Below, piece after piece: positions 40,655 through 49,557 of a stretch of DNA of 64,000 nt. The DNA is taken from positions 62,001 through 126,000 of the forward strand of contig NZ_JOIR01000004.1 in the NCBI RefSeq assembly GCF_000720115.1, read 5' to 3'. Numbering within the stretch: the first letter of the stretch is position 1; the number at the start of each line of letters is the position of its first letter. The position numbers were made by a program, and so were the translations under genes. Source of the stretch: Streptomyces sp. NRRL F-2580 (GTDB taxonomy: Bacteria > Actinomycetota > Actinomycetes > Streptomycetales > Streptomycetaceae). Below the pieces are notes generated by a model that saw only the letters and a program-made list of their open reading frames with translations, was not told the origin of the DNA and ran no database searches.

Positions 40655-43264
40655 ATGAGCGAGCACCGCCGCAAACCGCCGCAGCCCCAGGGTGGTGGGC
40701 GGGCTTCAGCCCGCCGCGCCGCTCAGCAGCGCCCCGGCAGGGGCGCCCCGGCCGGACGGGACGTCCCCACCGCGTCGCACAGCGGCCCGTACCCGCAGGA
40801 GTCCGTGCCGGCCAGTCGTGCCGAGGCACGCCGGGCTGCCCAGAGAGGGGCCGGGGGCCGCGGACGCGGCGCCGCGAACTCAGCTCGCGGCGCGGGCCGC
40901 CCCGACAAGCGGCTGATCAACTACCCGCGGTCCGACCGGGACGGCTGGAAGCGCTTCGTGCCCTCCTGGAAGTTCGTCTCCGGCACCGCCCTGGGTTTCA
41001 TCGCGGTGATCATCGCCGGTGCCGGCATCGGTATCGCCATGGTGAGCACGCCGGACCCGAACAAGGCGGCCAAGGCGCAGAACAACGTCTTCTACTGGGC
41101 CGACGGCAGCCAGATGGTGGCGACGGGCGGTTCGATGAACCGGCAGATCGTGCCCATCTCGAGCATTCCCCGGTCGATGAGGGACGCCGTGATCGCGGCG
41201 GAGAACGAGTCCTTCGAGACGGACAAGGGCGTGGACCCGATGGGCATCGCCCGCGCCGTCTGGAACATGGGCACGGGCGGCTCCACCCAGGGCGGCTCGA
41301 CCATCACCCAGCAGTACGTGAAGAACACCTACCTGGACTCCGACCAGACGCTCAAGCGGAAGGCCACCGAGCTCTTCATCGCGATAAGGCTGGGCGTCTC
41401 CGAGGACAAGGACACGGTCCTCGCGGGCTACCTCAACACCGCCTACTACGGACGCGACGCCTACGGCATCCAGGCCGCGGCCCGTGCCTACTTCGGCAAG
41501 GACAGCCAGGACCTGAACCCCTCCGAGTGCGCGTTCCTGGCCTCCGTGCTCAAGGGCCCCAACCTCTACAACCCGGACGGCGGCATCGGCCCCGCGGCCA
41601 CCCCCGAACTCAACGAGGACCGGGCCCGCAAGCGCTGGGCATGGGTGCTGGACCGCGAGGTCGAGGTCGGCCGGATGGACAAGACCGAGCGGGCGAAGTA
41701 CACGGACAAGGACTTCCCCGCCCGCGTCGAGTCGGAGCAGGCCCGCGGCATGACCGGCCAGATCGGCTACCTGGTCGACACGGCCAAGGCGTACGTGATG
41801 AAGACCAAGGGCATCACCGTCGAGCAGATGGCCCTGGGCGGCTACCGGATCAAGACCACCTTCGAGAAGCCGAGGGTGGCGGCCCTGGCCAAGGCCGTGG
41901 CGGACGCCCGCGACGGCTTCATCGACGAGAAGAAGCGGCCCGACACCGACACCTTCGTCCAGTTCGGCGGGGCCTCCGTGGACGTCAAGTCCGGGGCGCT
42001 CGTGGCGCTGTACGGCGGCCCGGGCTGGGACCAGAAGTACTTCAGCAACAACGCCAACACCAGCGGTGTCCCGGTCGGCTCGACCTGGAAGCCGTACGTG
42101 CTCGCGGCGGCCATGCAGTACGGCACCCAGAACTCCAACGGGCGGGGCATCTCGGCCGACAGCAAGTACCAGGCCAACGACCTCACGGTGATCAACAACC
42201 GTGAGGGCAGGCCGCTGCGCGACGCCAAGGGCAACCCGTTCAGGCAGAAGAACGAGAGCCCGACCGCCTACGGATACGTCACCCTCAACGAGGCGATGGA
42301 GAAGTCCATCAACGTCCCGTTCGCCCAGCTGATCTTCGACGTCGGCCACACCAAGGTGCGGGACCTGGCCAAGTCCACCGGCATCCTCGAGGAGTCGATC
42401 AACCCGAACACGGACGCCTCCTCCGCCCTCGGCACCTCGACCCCCAGCGCCATCCGGATGGCCGACTCGTACGCCACGTTCGCCGCCTCGGGCACGCACC
42501 ACGAGCCCTACTCGGTGACCGAGGTCGAGAAGGACGGCGAGAAGCTCCCCGGCTTCGAGCCGCCCAAGCCCCAGCGGGCCATGGACAACGCCGTCGCGGA
42601 CAACATCACCAAGGTCCTGCAGAACGTCGTCAAGAACGGCACCGGCAAGGAGGCCAAGAAGCTCGGCCGCCCCGCCGCGGGCAAGACCGGTACGACGGAC
42701 GAGAACAAGTCGGCGTGGTTCGTCGGCTACACCCCGGAGCTGTCCACCTCCGTCGTCCTCTTCCGCACCGACCCCAACTCGCCGGACCGGAAGCTGCAGT
42801 CCATGAACGGCGTGGGCGCCATCCCGTCCATCCACGGTGGTGACATCCCGGCCGAGATCTGGACCCAGTACATGCGCGAAGCGCTCAAGGACGCCCCGAT
42901 CAAGGAGTTCCCGGAGCCCGACGAGGTCGGTGTCACCGCCGACTCCGCAGGTGCCCCCTCCCCCACTCCGTCGGCCCCCGCTTCGCCGTCCCCGTCCCCG
43001 TCGACGACCCCGCCGACCTCCCCGACGCCGTCCCCGAGCCCGTCGAAGGGCGGGAAGCCGTCCTGCCCGCCGTGGAAGCTGTACTGCGACCCGGACGACC
43101 CCACGCGCGGGACGACCAACGGCGGCACGAACACCGGCACCAATTCGGGGATCATCGCCGGCACCCAGGGCGGGGCCAGTGGATCGCCGTCCCCGTCGAA
43201 CAGCGGCAGACCGGGCCGCCCGGGCGGCACCACCGGAGATACCACCGGCACCGTGCCGGACTGA
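40655..43264 (+). CDS. Class A penicillin-binding protein (glycosyltransferase and transpeptidase)
   Basis: This 869-residue bifunctional enzyme polymerises and cross-links peptidoglycan. A basic cytoplasmic tail (1-105) precedes one membrane helix (about 110-130). The GT51 domain has the catalytic Glu in AAENESFETDKGVDP (about 181) and QGGSTITQQYVKN. The transpeptidase has SxxK as STWK (about 475), SIN (about 551) and KTG (about 677). The C-terminal 110 residues are Pro/Ser/Thr/Gly-rich. GAGGAG lies before ATG 40655. It is divergent from padR. Confidence 0.95.
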   Translation: MSEHRRKPPQPQGGGRASARRAAQQRPGRGAPAGRDVPTASHSGPYPQESVPASRAEARRAAQRGAGGRGRGAANSARGAGRPDKRLINYPRSDRDGWKRFVPSWKFVSGTALGFIAVIIAGAGIGIAMVSTPDPNKAAKAQNNVFYWADGSQMVATGGSMNRQIVPISSIPRSMRDAVIAAENESFETDKGVDPMGIARAVWNMGTGGSTQGGSTITQQYVKNTYLDSDQTLKRKATELFIAIRLGVSEDKDTVLAGYLNTAYYGRDAYGIQAAARAYFGKDSQDLNPSECAFLASVLKGPNLYNPDGGIGPAATPELNEDRARKRWAWVLDREVEVGRMDKTERAKYTDKDFPARVESEQARGMTGQIGYLVDTAKAYVMKTKGITVEQMALGGYRIKTTFEKPRVAALAKAVADARDGFIDEKKRPDTDTFVQFGGASVDVKSGALVALYGGPGWDQKYFSNNANTSGVPVGSTWKPYVLAAAMQYGTQNSNGRGISADSKYQANDLTVINNREGRPLRDAKGNPFRQKNESPTAYGYVTLNEAMEKSINVPFAQLIFDVGHTKVRDLAKSTGILEESINPNTDASSALGTSTPSAIRMADSYATFAASGTHHEPYSVTEVEKDGEKLPGFEPPKPQRAMDNAVADNITKVLQNVVKNGTGKEAKKLGRPAAGKTGTTDENKSAWFVGYTPELSTSVVLFRTDPNSPDRKLQSMNGVGAIPSIHGGDIPAEIWTQYMREALKDAPIKEFPEPDEVGVTADSAGAPSPTPSAPASPSPSPSTTPPTSPTPSPSPSKGGKPSCPPWKLYCDPDDPTRGTTNGGTNTGTNSGIIAGTQGGASGSPSPSNSGRPGRPGGTTGDTTGTVPD

Positions 43265-43289
43265 CCCGCCCCGCCGCCCCGTGAACACA

Positions 43290-43324
43290 GGAAGGCCGTC
43301 GCACCCGTCGTGTGGCGGCCTTCC
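43290..43324 (+). terminator. Terminator after the class A PBP gene
   Basis: GGAAGGCCG (43290-43298) pairs with CGGCCTTCC (43316-43324), with inner CAC/GTG; it starts 26 bp past the PBP stop. Confidence 0.75.
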
Positions 43325-43358
43325 CCCGTGCCCGGCCCCGTACGGCAGGATGACCCCC

Positions 43359-44819
43359 ATGACCCAGGTGCACGAGGACCGTCCCGTACTGCCGACGCAG
43401 CAGGACGAGGTCGCAGCAGCCGGCAGCGAGTTCATCGGAGGCCCGCTCGGCCGCTACGCCCGGCTCGGCGGCCATTGGCTGGGGCCGGTCCGCGTCGTGG
43501 CCCTCCTCGCCATCGGCATGTTCGCGCTCGGCATGGTGCAGAAGCTGCCCTGCTACGACTGGGCGTGGTTCCGGGGAGCGGGCTCGCAGTACACCCACGC
43601 CTGCTACTCCGACATCCCGCACCTGTACGCGGTACGCGGCTTCGCCGACAACCTGACGCCCTACTTCGACCGGCTGCCCGGCGACATGGAGTACCTGGAG
43701 TACCCGGTGCTCACCGGGCTCTTCATGGAGATCGCCTCCTGGCTGACCCCCGGCAGCGGCTCCATGCAGCACCGCGAACAGATGTACTGGATGGTCAACG
43801 CGGGCATGCTGATGGCCTGCGCGGCGGTCATCGCCGTGTGTGTCGCGCGCACCCACCGCCGCCGGCCCTGGGACGCCCTGCTCTTCGCGCTCGCGCCCGC
43901 CTTCGCACTGACGGCGACGATCAACTGGGACCTGCTGGCCATCGCCCTGACCGCCGCCGGGATGCTCATGTGGTCCCGGGGGCGGACGGTCCTCTTCGGC
44001 GTCCTGATCGGCCTGGCCACCGCGGCCAAGCTCTATCCCGTCCTGCTGCTCGGGGTGCTGTTCGTGCTCTGCTGGCGGGCCGGGAAGTGGCGCGCCTTCG
44101 GCGCGGCCGTCCTGGGCGCGGCCGGGGCCTGGCTCGTGGTGAACCTGCCCGTCATGCTCTTCGCCTGGGACGGCTGGACGAAGTTCTACACCTTCAGCCA
44201 GGAACGGCCCATCGACTTCGGCTCCGTGTGGCTGCTGATCTCACAGCGCTCGGGCAACCCCCTGGAAGACGCCAACACGTACGCGACGGGGCTGACGCTC
44301 CTGCTGTGCGGGGCGATCGGCCTGCTCACCCTGACCGCCCCGCGGCGGCCCCGGTTCGCGCAGCTGGCCTTCCTGGTCGTCGCCGCCTTCATCCTGTGCA
44401 ACAAGGTCTACTCGCCGCAGTACGTGCTGTGGCTCATCCCGCTCGCCGCCCTGGCCCGGCCGCGCTGGCGGGACTTCCTGATCTGGCAGGCCGGCGAGAT
44501 CGTCTACTTCCTCGGGATCTGGTTCTACCTCGCCTACACGAGCAGCGGGGACAAGCACCAGGGCCTGCCCGTGGAGGGTTACCAACTGGCGATCGCCGCC
44601 CACCTGCTGGCCACCCTGTACCTGTGCGCGGTCGTCGTACGGGACATCCTGCTGCCCGAGCGGGACGTCGTACGCCGCGACGGATCGGACGACCCGTCGG
44701 GCGGTGTCCTGGACGGGGCCGAGGACGTGTTCGTGCTGTCGGACGCGGCGAGGGCGCCGCGGTACGCGGCGCCCTCGGGGGGACAGCGGGTCGACTGGGG
44801 CCTGGACCCCAAGGACTGA
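43359..44819 (+). CDS. GT87-like polyprenyl-phosphate-sugar glycosyltransferase
   Basis: A membrane protein of about 486 residues with many helices and, after the first helix, a large loop (YDWAWFRGAGSQYTHACYSDIPHLY...YLEYPVLTGLFMEIASW). The YPVL and acidic external motif resemble the GT-C type mannosyltransferases (GT87/DUF2029). The acceptor is unknown. ATG 43359 is preferred because AGGA lies 8 nt upstream; ATG 43350 is an alternative. Its stop is 9 bp from the convergent racemase-like gene, with no terminator between them. Confidence 0.8.
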   Translation: MTQVHEDRPVLPTQQDEVAAAGSEFIGGPLGRYARLGGHWLGPVRVVALLAIGMFALGMVQKLPCYDWAWFRGAGSQYTHACYSDIPHLYAVRGFADNLTPYFDRLPGDMEYLEYPVLTGLFMEIASWLTPGSGSMQHREQMYWMVNAGMLMACAAVIAVCVARTHRRRPWDALLFALAPAFALTATINWDLLAIALTAAGMLMWSRGRTVLFGVLIGLATAAKLYPVLLLGVLFVLCWRAGKWRAFGAAVLGAAGAWLVVNLPVMLFAWDGWTKFYTFSQERPIDFGSVWLLISQRSGNPLEDANTYATGLTLLLCGAIGLLTLTAPRRPRFAQLAFLVVAAFILCNKVYSPQYVLWLIPLAALARPRWRDFLIWQAGEIVYFLGIWFYLAYTSSGDKHQGLPVEGYQLAIAAHLLATLYLCAVVVRDILLPERDVVRRDGSDDPSGGVLDGAEDVFVLSDAARAPRYAAPSGGQRVDWGLDPKD

Positions 44820-44828
44820 CGGGCCGGC

Positions 44829-45860
44829 TCAGGCGTCGAGCACCCGGTCGAACTGCGTGGTGGTGTGGCGCAGGTGCGCCACGAGCTCGTCGCCGACCTT
44901 CGGCTCCGTCGCGTCCGAGGGCACGAACAGGATCGACACCTGCATGTGCGGCGGCTCCGCGAACCAGCGCTGCTTGCCCGCCCACACGAACGGCGACAGG
45001 TTCCGGTTCACGGTGGCCAGGCCGGCCCGGGCGACGCCCTTGGCGCGCGGCATCACGCCGTGGAGGGCCTTGGGAGCCTCCAGGCCGACGCCGTGCGAGG
45101 TACCGCCGGCGACGACGACGAGCCAGCCGTCGGAGGCGGCCTTCTGCTGGCGGTAACCGAACCGGTCGCCCTTGGCCACGCGCGTGACGTCGAGGACCGC
45201 ACCGCGGTACTCGGTCGCCTCGTGGTCGCCCAGCCACAGCCGGGTGCCGATGCGGGCCCGGAAGCGGGTCTGCGGGAACTGCTGCTGGAGCCGTGCCAGC
45301 TCCTCGGCCCGCAGGTGGCTGACGAACATGGTGTGCAGCGGCAGCCGGGCCGCGCGCAGCCGGTCCATCCAGCCGATGACCTCCTCGACGGCGTCCGAGC
45401 CGTCCGGGCGGTCCAGCGGCAGGTGCAGGGCGAAGCCCTCCAGCCGGACGTCCTCGATGGCCCCGTGCAGCTGGCCCAGATCCTGCTCGGAGATGCCGTG
45501 GCGGCGCATCGAGCTCATGCACTCGATGACCACGCGGGCGCCGACCAGACCGCGGACCCCGTCCAGCGAGGACACCGAACGGATGACCCGGTCCGGCAGC
45601 GGCACCGGCTCCTCGCCCCGCCGGAACGGGGTGAGGACGAGCAGGTCGCCGCCGAACCAGTCCTTGATGCTCGCGGCCTCGTACGTCGTGCCGACGGCGA
45701 GCACGTCGGCGCCCATGCGGGTCGCCTCCTCGCACAGCCGCTCGTGGCCGAAGCCGTAACCGTTGCCCTTGCAGACCGGGATCATCCCGGGGAACTGGTC
45801 CTGGATCTGCTTCTGGTGCGCACGCCAGCGCGCGGTGTCGACGTAGAGCGTGAGCGCCAT
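44829..45860 (-). CDS. Alanine racemase-fold PLP protein linked to femX
   Basis: The 343-residue protein has the type III PLP barrel with the cofactor lysine in VCKGNGYGFGH (K at about residue 31). The N-terminal (beta/alpha)8 part is clear. The C-terminal beta domain is present (RIGTRLWLGDHEATEYRGAV...) but the usual alanine racemase motif with the second catalytic Tyr is not recognisable to me. Activity as an amino acid racemase is therefore unproven. It lies 43 bp after femX on the same strand, suggesting a joint role in peptidoglycan precursors. Confidence 0.8.
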   Translation of the reverse strand: MALTLYVDTARWRAHQKQIQDQFPGMIPVCKGNGYGFGHERLCEEATRMGADVLAVGTTYEAASIKDWFGGDLLVLTPFRRGEEPVPLPDRVIRSVSSLDGVRGLVGARVVIECMSSMRRHGISEQDLGQLHGAIEDVRLEGFALHLPLDRPDGSDAVEEVIGWMDRLRAARLPLHTMFVSHLRAEELARLQQQFPQTRFRARIGTRLWLGDHEATEYRGAVLDVTRVAKGDRFGYRQQKAASDGWLVVVAGGTSHGVGLEAPKALHGVMPRAKGVARAGLATVNRNLSPFVWAGKQRWFAEPPHMQVSILFVPSDATEPKVGDELVAHLRHTTTQFDRVLDA

Positions 45861-45903
45861 GGCCCGTCCGGCACCTTTCTCGATAACAGCGGGGGTCAGG
45901 GGA

Positions 45904-47022
45904 TCAGCGGCGCGACATGTAGATGTCGAGCGCCTTGTGCAGCACCTTGTTGAGCGGGAAGTCCCACTCGCCGACGTACTCGACGGCCTCGCCGCCCGTG
46001 CCGACCTTGAACTGGATCAGTCCGAACAGGTGGTCGTTCTCGTCCAGCGTGTCAGAGATGCCGCGCAGGTCGTAGACGCTGGCACCGAGTGCGTAGGAGT
46101 CGCGCAGCATGCGCCACTGCATCGCGTTCGAGGGCCGGACCTCGCGCTTGTGGTTGGCGGAGGCACCGTACGAGTACCAGACGTGCTGGCCGACGGTGAG
46201 CATCGTGGCGGCGGCCAGCGGCTCCCCCTCGTGCGTGGCGATGTAGAGGCGCATCCGGTTGGGGTCCTCGGCGTTGAGGGCCGTCCACTGGCGCTGGAAG
46301 TAGCTGAGGGGGCGCGGGCGGAACTTGTCGCGCTCGGCCGTGATCTCGTACAGGTGCTGCCAGGTCGGCAGGTCGTCGTAGCCGCCCTGGACCACCTCGA
46401 CGCCGGCCTTCTCGGCCTTCTTGATGTTGCGGCGCCACAGCTGGTTGAAGCCCTTGAGGACGTCGTCGAGCGAGCGGTTGGCCAGCGGCACCTGGAAGAC
46501 GTAGCGGGGCTGGACGTCGCCGAATCCGGCGCCGCCGTCCTCGGCCTGCTGCCAGCCCATGCGGCGCAGCTTGTCGGACACCTCGAAGGCGCGGGGCTCG
46601 ATGACCGAGGCCTCCACGTCGCGCAGGCGCTTCACGTTCGGGTCCTGGATGCCGGCCTTGATGGCGGTCGAGTTCCAGCGGCGGATGACGACGGGCGGGC
46701 CCATCTTCACGGTGAAGGCGCCCTGCTGCTTGAGGTGGGCCAGCATCGGCTGGAGCCACTCCTCCAGGTTCGGGGCGTACCAGTTGATGACCGGGCCCTC
46801 GGGGAGGTAGGCGAGGTATCGCTTCACCTTGGGCAGCTGGCGGTACAGCACGAGGGCGGCACCGACGATTTCCTCGGACTCGTTGAACCATCCGAGGTTC
46901 TCGGAACGCCACTCGTTCTTCACGTCGGCCCACGCCGGGACCTGGCAGTGGCTAGCCGAGGGCAGGCTCTGGAGGTAACCCAGATGCTGCTCTCGGCTGA
47001 TGGTCCTCAGGGACAGGCTCAT
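45904..47022 (-). CDS. femX: FemX-type lipid II aminoacyltransferase
   Basis: A 372-residue Fem ligase: two GNAT-like domains with the central region GFNQLWRRNIKKAEKAGVEV, and in the second half LYIATHEGEPLAAATMLTVGQHVWYSYGAS and PSNAMQWRMLRDSYALGASVYDLRGI. In Streptomyces, FemX uses glycyl-tRNA to add the bridge glycine to the LL-diaminopimelate of the stem peptide and is essential in S. coelicolor. It leads the racemase-like gene. Confidence 0.93.
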   Translation of the reverse strand: MSLSLRTISREQHLGYLQSLPSASHCQVPAWADVKNEWRSENLGWFNESEEIVGAALVLYRQLPKVKRYLAYLPEGPVINWYAPNLEEWLQPMLAHLKQQGAFTVKMGPPVVIRRWNSTAIKAGIQDPNVKRLRDVEASVIEPRAFEVSDKLRRMGWQQAEDGGAGFGDVQPRYVFQVPLANRSLDDVLKGFNQLWRRNIKKAEKAGVEVVQGGYDDLPTWQHLYEITAERDKFRPRPLSYFQRQWTALNAEDPNRMRLYIATHEGEPLAAATMLTVGQHVWYSYGASANHKREVRPSNAMQWRMLRDSYALGASVYDLRGISDTLDENDHLFGLIQFKVGTGGEAVEYVGEWDFPLNKVLHKALDIYMSRR

Positions 47023-47164
47023 GCGGGGCGTCTCCTCCGGCGGCTTCGCTGGCTATGGCGCGAAGCCTACTGCGACAGGGGCGCCACCCTTCTGGGGGAC
47101 GGGCCGGAGGCCCGGGCCGGGGCGGAGCCGGCGCCCTGCCGCGGAGGTGCCCCGCTCGGCCCCG

Positions 47165-47467
47165 TCAGCCGCCGAAGAGGCCGCCGTGGAACATGCCGAG
47201 GTAGAAGCCGATGGCAGACGCGCCAAGGCCGATGATCAGCGCGAAGCGCTCGCGTGTCGTGACGGAGACGAACTGTCCGTACGCGCCGGTCAGAATTCCG
47301 AGCAGTCCGGCCCAGGAGCTGAGCAGGTGCAGGTTGTGGAAGAAGGCCGTGACGAACGCCACGGCGCCGAGGGTCAGAGTGACCGCCATCAGGGTGTCCT
47401 GCAGCGGGTGCGGCTTGCCGTCGGTGGAGAGCAGGGAGATGGGCTGACGTTGCATGGCCTGTGCCAT
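47165..47467 (-). CDS. Small three-helix membrane protein
   Basis: The 100-residue protein begins at ATG 47467 with a strong AGGAGG 7 nt upstream. Helices lie near 27-46 ([21 protein letters not shown]), 50-65 and 75-96 ([21 protein letters not shown]). The N-terminus ([21 protein letters not shown]) is polar. No family with a known function is recognised. It is divergent from rpsF. Confidence 0.75.
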   Translation of the reverse strand: MAQAMQRQPISLLSTDGKPHPLQDTLMAVTLTLGAVAFVTAFFHNLHLLSSWAGLLGILTGAYGQFVSVTTRERFALIIGLGASAIGFYLGMFHGGLFGG

Positions 47468-47584
47468 CGGAAGGCACCTCCTGGCTGACGCAGAGCGGTG
47501 TGCCGGGGCGGCCTCCGGCAGGGGCCGGGGGCATAGCACCGAGCACACCCGTTGGATACAGATTGGGGCCCCCTCCCGTCGGAT

Positions 47585-47614
47585 TTCAACCGGAAGGAGT
47601 CGAGGAGGTAGTCT
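47585..47614 (+). promoter_or_regulatory. Possible rpsF promoter
   Basis: TTCAAC (47585-47590) and TAGTCT (47609-47614) are 18 bp apart, about 105 bp before rpsF. The -35 is a weak match. Confidence 0.35.
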
Positions 47615-47622
47615 GTACAGCT

Positions 47623-47689
47623 GCGCGGTGTCTGCTCTCGGACACCGTGCGCACGCATCACGACCCTCCTGCCACGGAACGACCGTGGC
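47623..47689 (+). promoter_or_regulatory. rpsF leader hairpins, possible S6:S18 control region
   Basis: Two stems fall in the leader. GCGCGGTGTC (47623-47632) pairs with GACACCGTGC (47641-47650) with one G-U pair. GCCACGG (47671-47677) pairs with CCGTGGC (47683-47689). Leaders of rpsF-rpsR operons often carry an RNA motif bound by S6:S18; the CCG in the second stem is compatible but not proof. Confidence 0.45.
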
Positions 47690-47717
47690 CGCTGAGTCCA
47701 AAGGAGGTGGGTTCCAC

Positions 47718-48008
47718 ATGCGTCACTACGAAGTGATGGTCATCCTCGACCCCGATCTCGAGGAGCGCGCTGTCTCCCCGCTGATCGAGAACTTCCTCTC
47801 CGTCGTCCGTGAGGGCAACGGAAAGGTCGAGAAGGTCGACACCTGGGGCCGTCGTCGTCTCGCTTACGAGATCAAGAAGAAGCCCGAGGGCATCTACTCG
47901 GTCATCGACCTTCAGGCCGAGCCTGCGGTCGTCAAGGAGCTTGACCGACAGATGAACCTGAACGAGTCGGTTCTCCGGACCAAGGTCCTTCGCCCCGAGA
48001 CCCACTGA
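47718..48008 (+). CDS. rpsF: 30S ribosomal protein S6
   Basis: The 96-residue protein reads [19 protein letters not shown]...[22 protein letters not shown]...[13 protein letters not shown], a standard S6. ATG 47718 has a near-perfect AAGGAGGTGG. It begins the rpsF-ssb-rpsR-rplI operon; gaps are 72, 43 and 18 bp. Confidence 0.98.
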   Translation: MRHYEVMVILDPDLEERAVSPLIENFLSVVREGNGKVEKVDTWGRRRLAYEIKKKPEGIYSVIDLQAEPAVVKELDRQMNLNESVLRTKVLRPETH

Positions 48009-48080
48009 ACTTCGGTTCAGCGGTAATCGGGACCGAGTAGCACAGCAGCCCAGCAGCAATCCCCGCCGAGAGGTTCATCC

Positions 48081-48677
48081 ATGGCAGGCGAGACCGTCAT
48101 CACGGTCGTCGGCAATCTCGTCGACGACCCCGAGCTGCGCTTCACCCCCTCGGGTGCGGCGGTCGCGAAGTTCCGTGTCGCGTCCACCCCCCGCACCTTC
48201 GACCGCCAGACCAATGAGTGGAAGGACGGCGAAAGCCTGTTCCTGACCTGCTCGGTGTGGCGGCAGGCGGCGGAGAACGTCGCCGAGTCCCTCCAGCGAG
48301 GCATGCGCGTCATCGTGCAGGGCCGGCTGAGGCAGCGGTCGTACGAGGACCGTGAGGGTGTCAAGCGCACGGTCTACGAGCTGGACGTCGAGGAAGTCGG
48401 CCCCAGCCTGAAGAACGCCACGGCCAAGGTCACCAAGACCACCGGTCGCGGCGGTCAGGGTGGATACGGCGGCGGTGGCGGCCAGCAGCAGGGTGGCGGC
48501 GGTGGCTGGGGCGGAGCCCCCAGCGGCGGCGCCCCGCAGGGCGGCGGAGCTCCCTCCGACGACCCGTGGACGTCCAGTGCGCCGGCCGGTGGCCAGCAGC
48601 AGGGCGGCGGCGGGGGCGGCTGGGGCGGAAGCTCCGGCGGCTCCGGCGGTGGCTACTCGGACGAGCCGCCCTTCTAG
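48081..48677 (+). CDS. ssb: Single-stranded DNA-binding protein
   Basis: A 198-residue SSB: the OB fold ([38 protein letters not shown], then [34 protein letters not shown]) covers about 1-110, a long Gly/Gln-rich linker follows, and the tail ends DEPPF, the acidic tip that binds partner proteins. Its position between rpsF and rpsR marks it as the essential housekeeping SSB. Confidence 0.98.
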   Translation: MAGETVITVVGNLVDDPELRFTPSGAAVAKFRVASTPRTFDRQTNEWKDGESLFLTCSVWRQAAENVAESLQRGMRVIVQGRLRQRSYEDREGVKRTVYELDVEEVGPSLKNATAKVTKTTGRGGQGGYGGGGGQQQGGGGGWGGAPSGGAPQGGGAPSDDPWTSSAPAGGQQQGGGGGGWGGSSGGSGGGYSDEPPF

Positions 48678-48720
48678 GGCAGCTCGCATCCCCACTTCTT
48701 GATCACACAGGAGAGACACA

Positions 48721-48957
48721 ATGGCGAAGCCGCCTGTGCGCAAGCCTAAGAAGAAGGTCTGCGCATTCTGCAAGGACAAGACCGCGTACGTGGACTACAA
48801 GGACACGAACATGCTGCGGAAGTTCATTTCCGACCGCGGCAAGATCCGTGCCCGCCGCGTTACCGGCAACTGCACGCAGCACCAGCGTGACGTCGCCACG
48901 GCCGTGAAGAACAGCCGTGAGATGGCGCTGCTGCCCTACACGTCCACCGCGCGATAA
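48721..48957 (+). CDS. rpsR: 30S ribosomal protein S18 (zinc-binding type)
   Basis: A 78-residue S18: [26 protein letters not shown] and [41 protein letters not shown]. The CxxC near residues 14-17 plus C in GNCTQHQ marks the zinc-binding (C+) form; Streptomyces often has a second, zinc-free paralogue elsewhere. Confidence 0.97.
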   Translation: MAKPPVRKPKKKVCAFCKDKTAYVDYKDTNMLRKFISDRGKIRARRVTGNCTQHQRDVATAVKNSREMALLPYTSTAR

Positions 48958-48975
48958 GGAAAGGGTGACCGACTA

Positions 48976-49422
48976 ATGAAGATCATCCTGACCCACGAGG
49001 TCTCTGGCCTCGGCACCGCCGGCGATGTCGTCGACGTCAAGGACGGTTACGCTCGCAACTACCTGGTCCCGCGTGGTTTCGCGATCCGCTGGACCAAGGG
49101 TGGCGAGAAGGACGTGGCGCAGATCCGCCGCGCCCGCAAGATCCACGAGATCGCGACCATCGAGCAGGCCAACGAGATCAAGGCCAAGCTCGAGGGCGTG
49201 AAGGTGCGTCTGGCCACCCGTGCGGGTGACGCCGGCCGCCTCTTCGGCTCCGTGACCCCGTCCGACATCGCCACGGCGATCGAGGCTTCCGGTGGTCCGA
49301 AGGTCGACAAGCGCCGCGTTGAGCTGGGCGCCCCGATCAAGACCCTCGGTTCGTACCAGGTCTCCGTGCGTCTGCACAGCGAGGTCGCCGCGAACGTGGG
49401 CATCGAGGTCGTCGCCGCCTAA
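48976..49422 (+). CDS. rplI: 50S ribosomal protein L9
   Basis: The 148-residue L9 starts [40 protein letters not shown], the conserved N-terminal domain, followed by the long helix and a C-terminal domain ending [15 protein letters not shown]. It is the last gene of the rpsF operon, followed by a terminator. Confidence 0.98.
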   Translation: MKIILTHEVSGLGTAGDVVDVKDGYARNYLVPRGFAIRWTKGGEKDVAQIRRARKIHEIATIEQANEIKAKLEGVKVRLATRAGDAGRLFGSVTPSDIATAIEASGGPKVDKRRVELGAPIKTLGSYQVSVRLHSEVAANVGIEVVAA

Positions 49423-49433
49423 GGGCTGCGCAT

Positions 49434-49465
49434 GAAGGGCCGTACCCCTCGGGGTGCGGCCCTTC
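49434..49465 (+). terminator. Terminator after rplI
   Basis: GAAGGGCCGTACCCC (49434-49448) pairs with GGGGTGCGGCCCTTC (49451-49465) with one G-U pair, a 15-bp stem. Confidence 0.85.
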
Positions 49466-49478
49466 GTGGTTTCCCGAT

Positions 49479-49518
49479 GTTCCACGCCGATGTTTCACGT
49501 GAAACATCGGCGTGGAAC
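49479..49518. other. 40-bp perfect palindrome centred on parS
   Basis: Left arm 49479-49498 begins GTTCCACGCCGATG and right arm 49499-49518 ends CATCGGCGTGGAAC; all 20 pairs match. It lies between the convergent rplI and MATE genes. Confidence 0.9.
49492..49505. other. parS: parS site 7, between rplI and the MATE gene
   Basis: Perfect GTTTCACGTGAAAC at the centre of the 49479-49518 palindrome. Confidence 0.93.
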
Positions 49519-49552
49519 CGTGGAACACGTCGGCGTGGAACCGTGGAACACG
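49508..49552. repeat. 22-bp direct repeat next to parS 7
   Basis: The unit starting CGGCGTGGAACCGTGG occurs at 49508-49529 and, after one T, at 49531-49552, identical over 22 bp. The second copy ends 5 bp before the MATE stop. Each unit has internal GTGGAAC copies. Confidence 0.9.
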
Positions 49553-49557
49553 GACGA

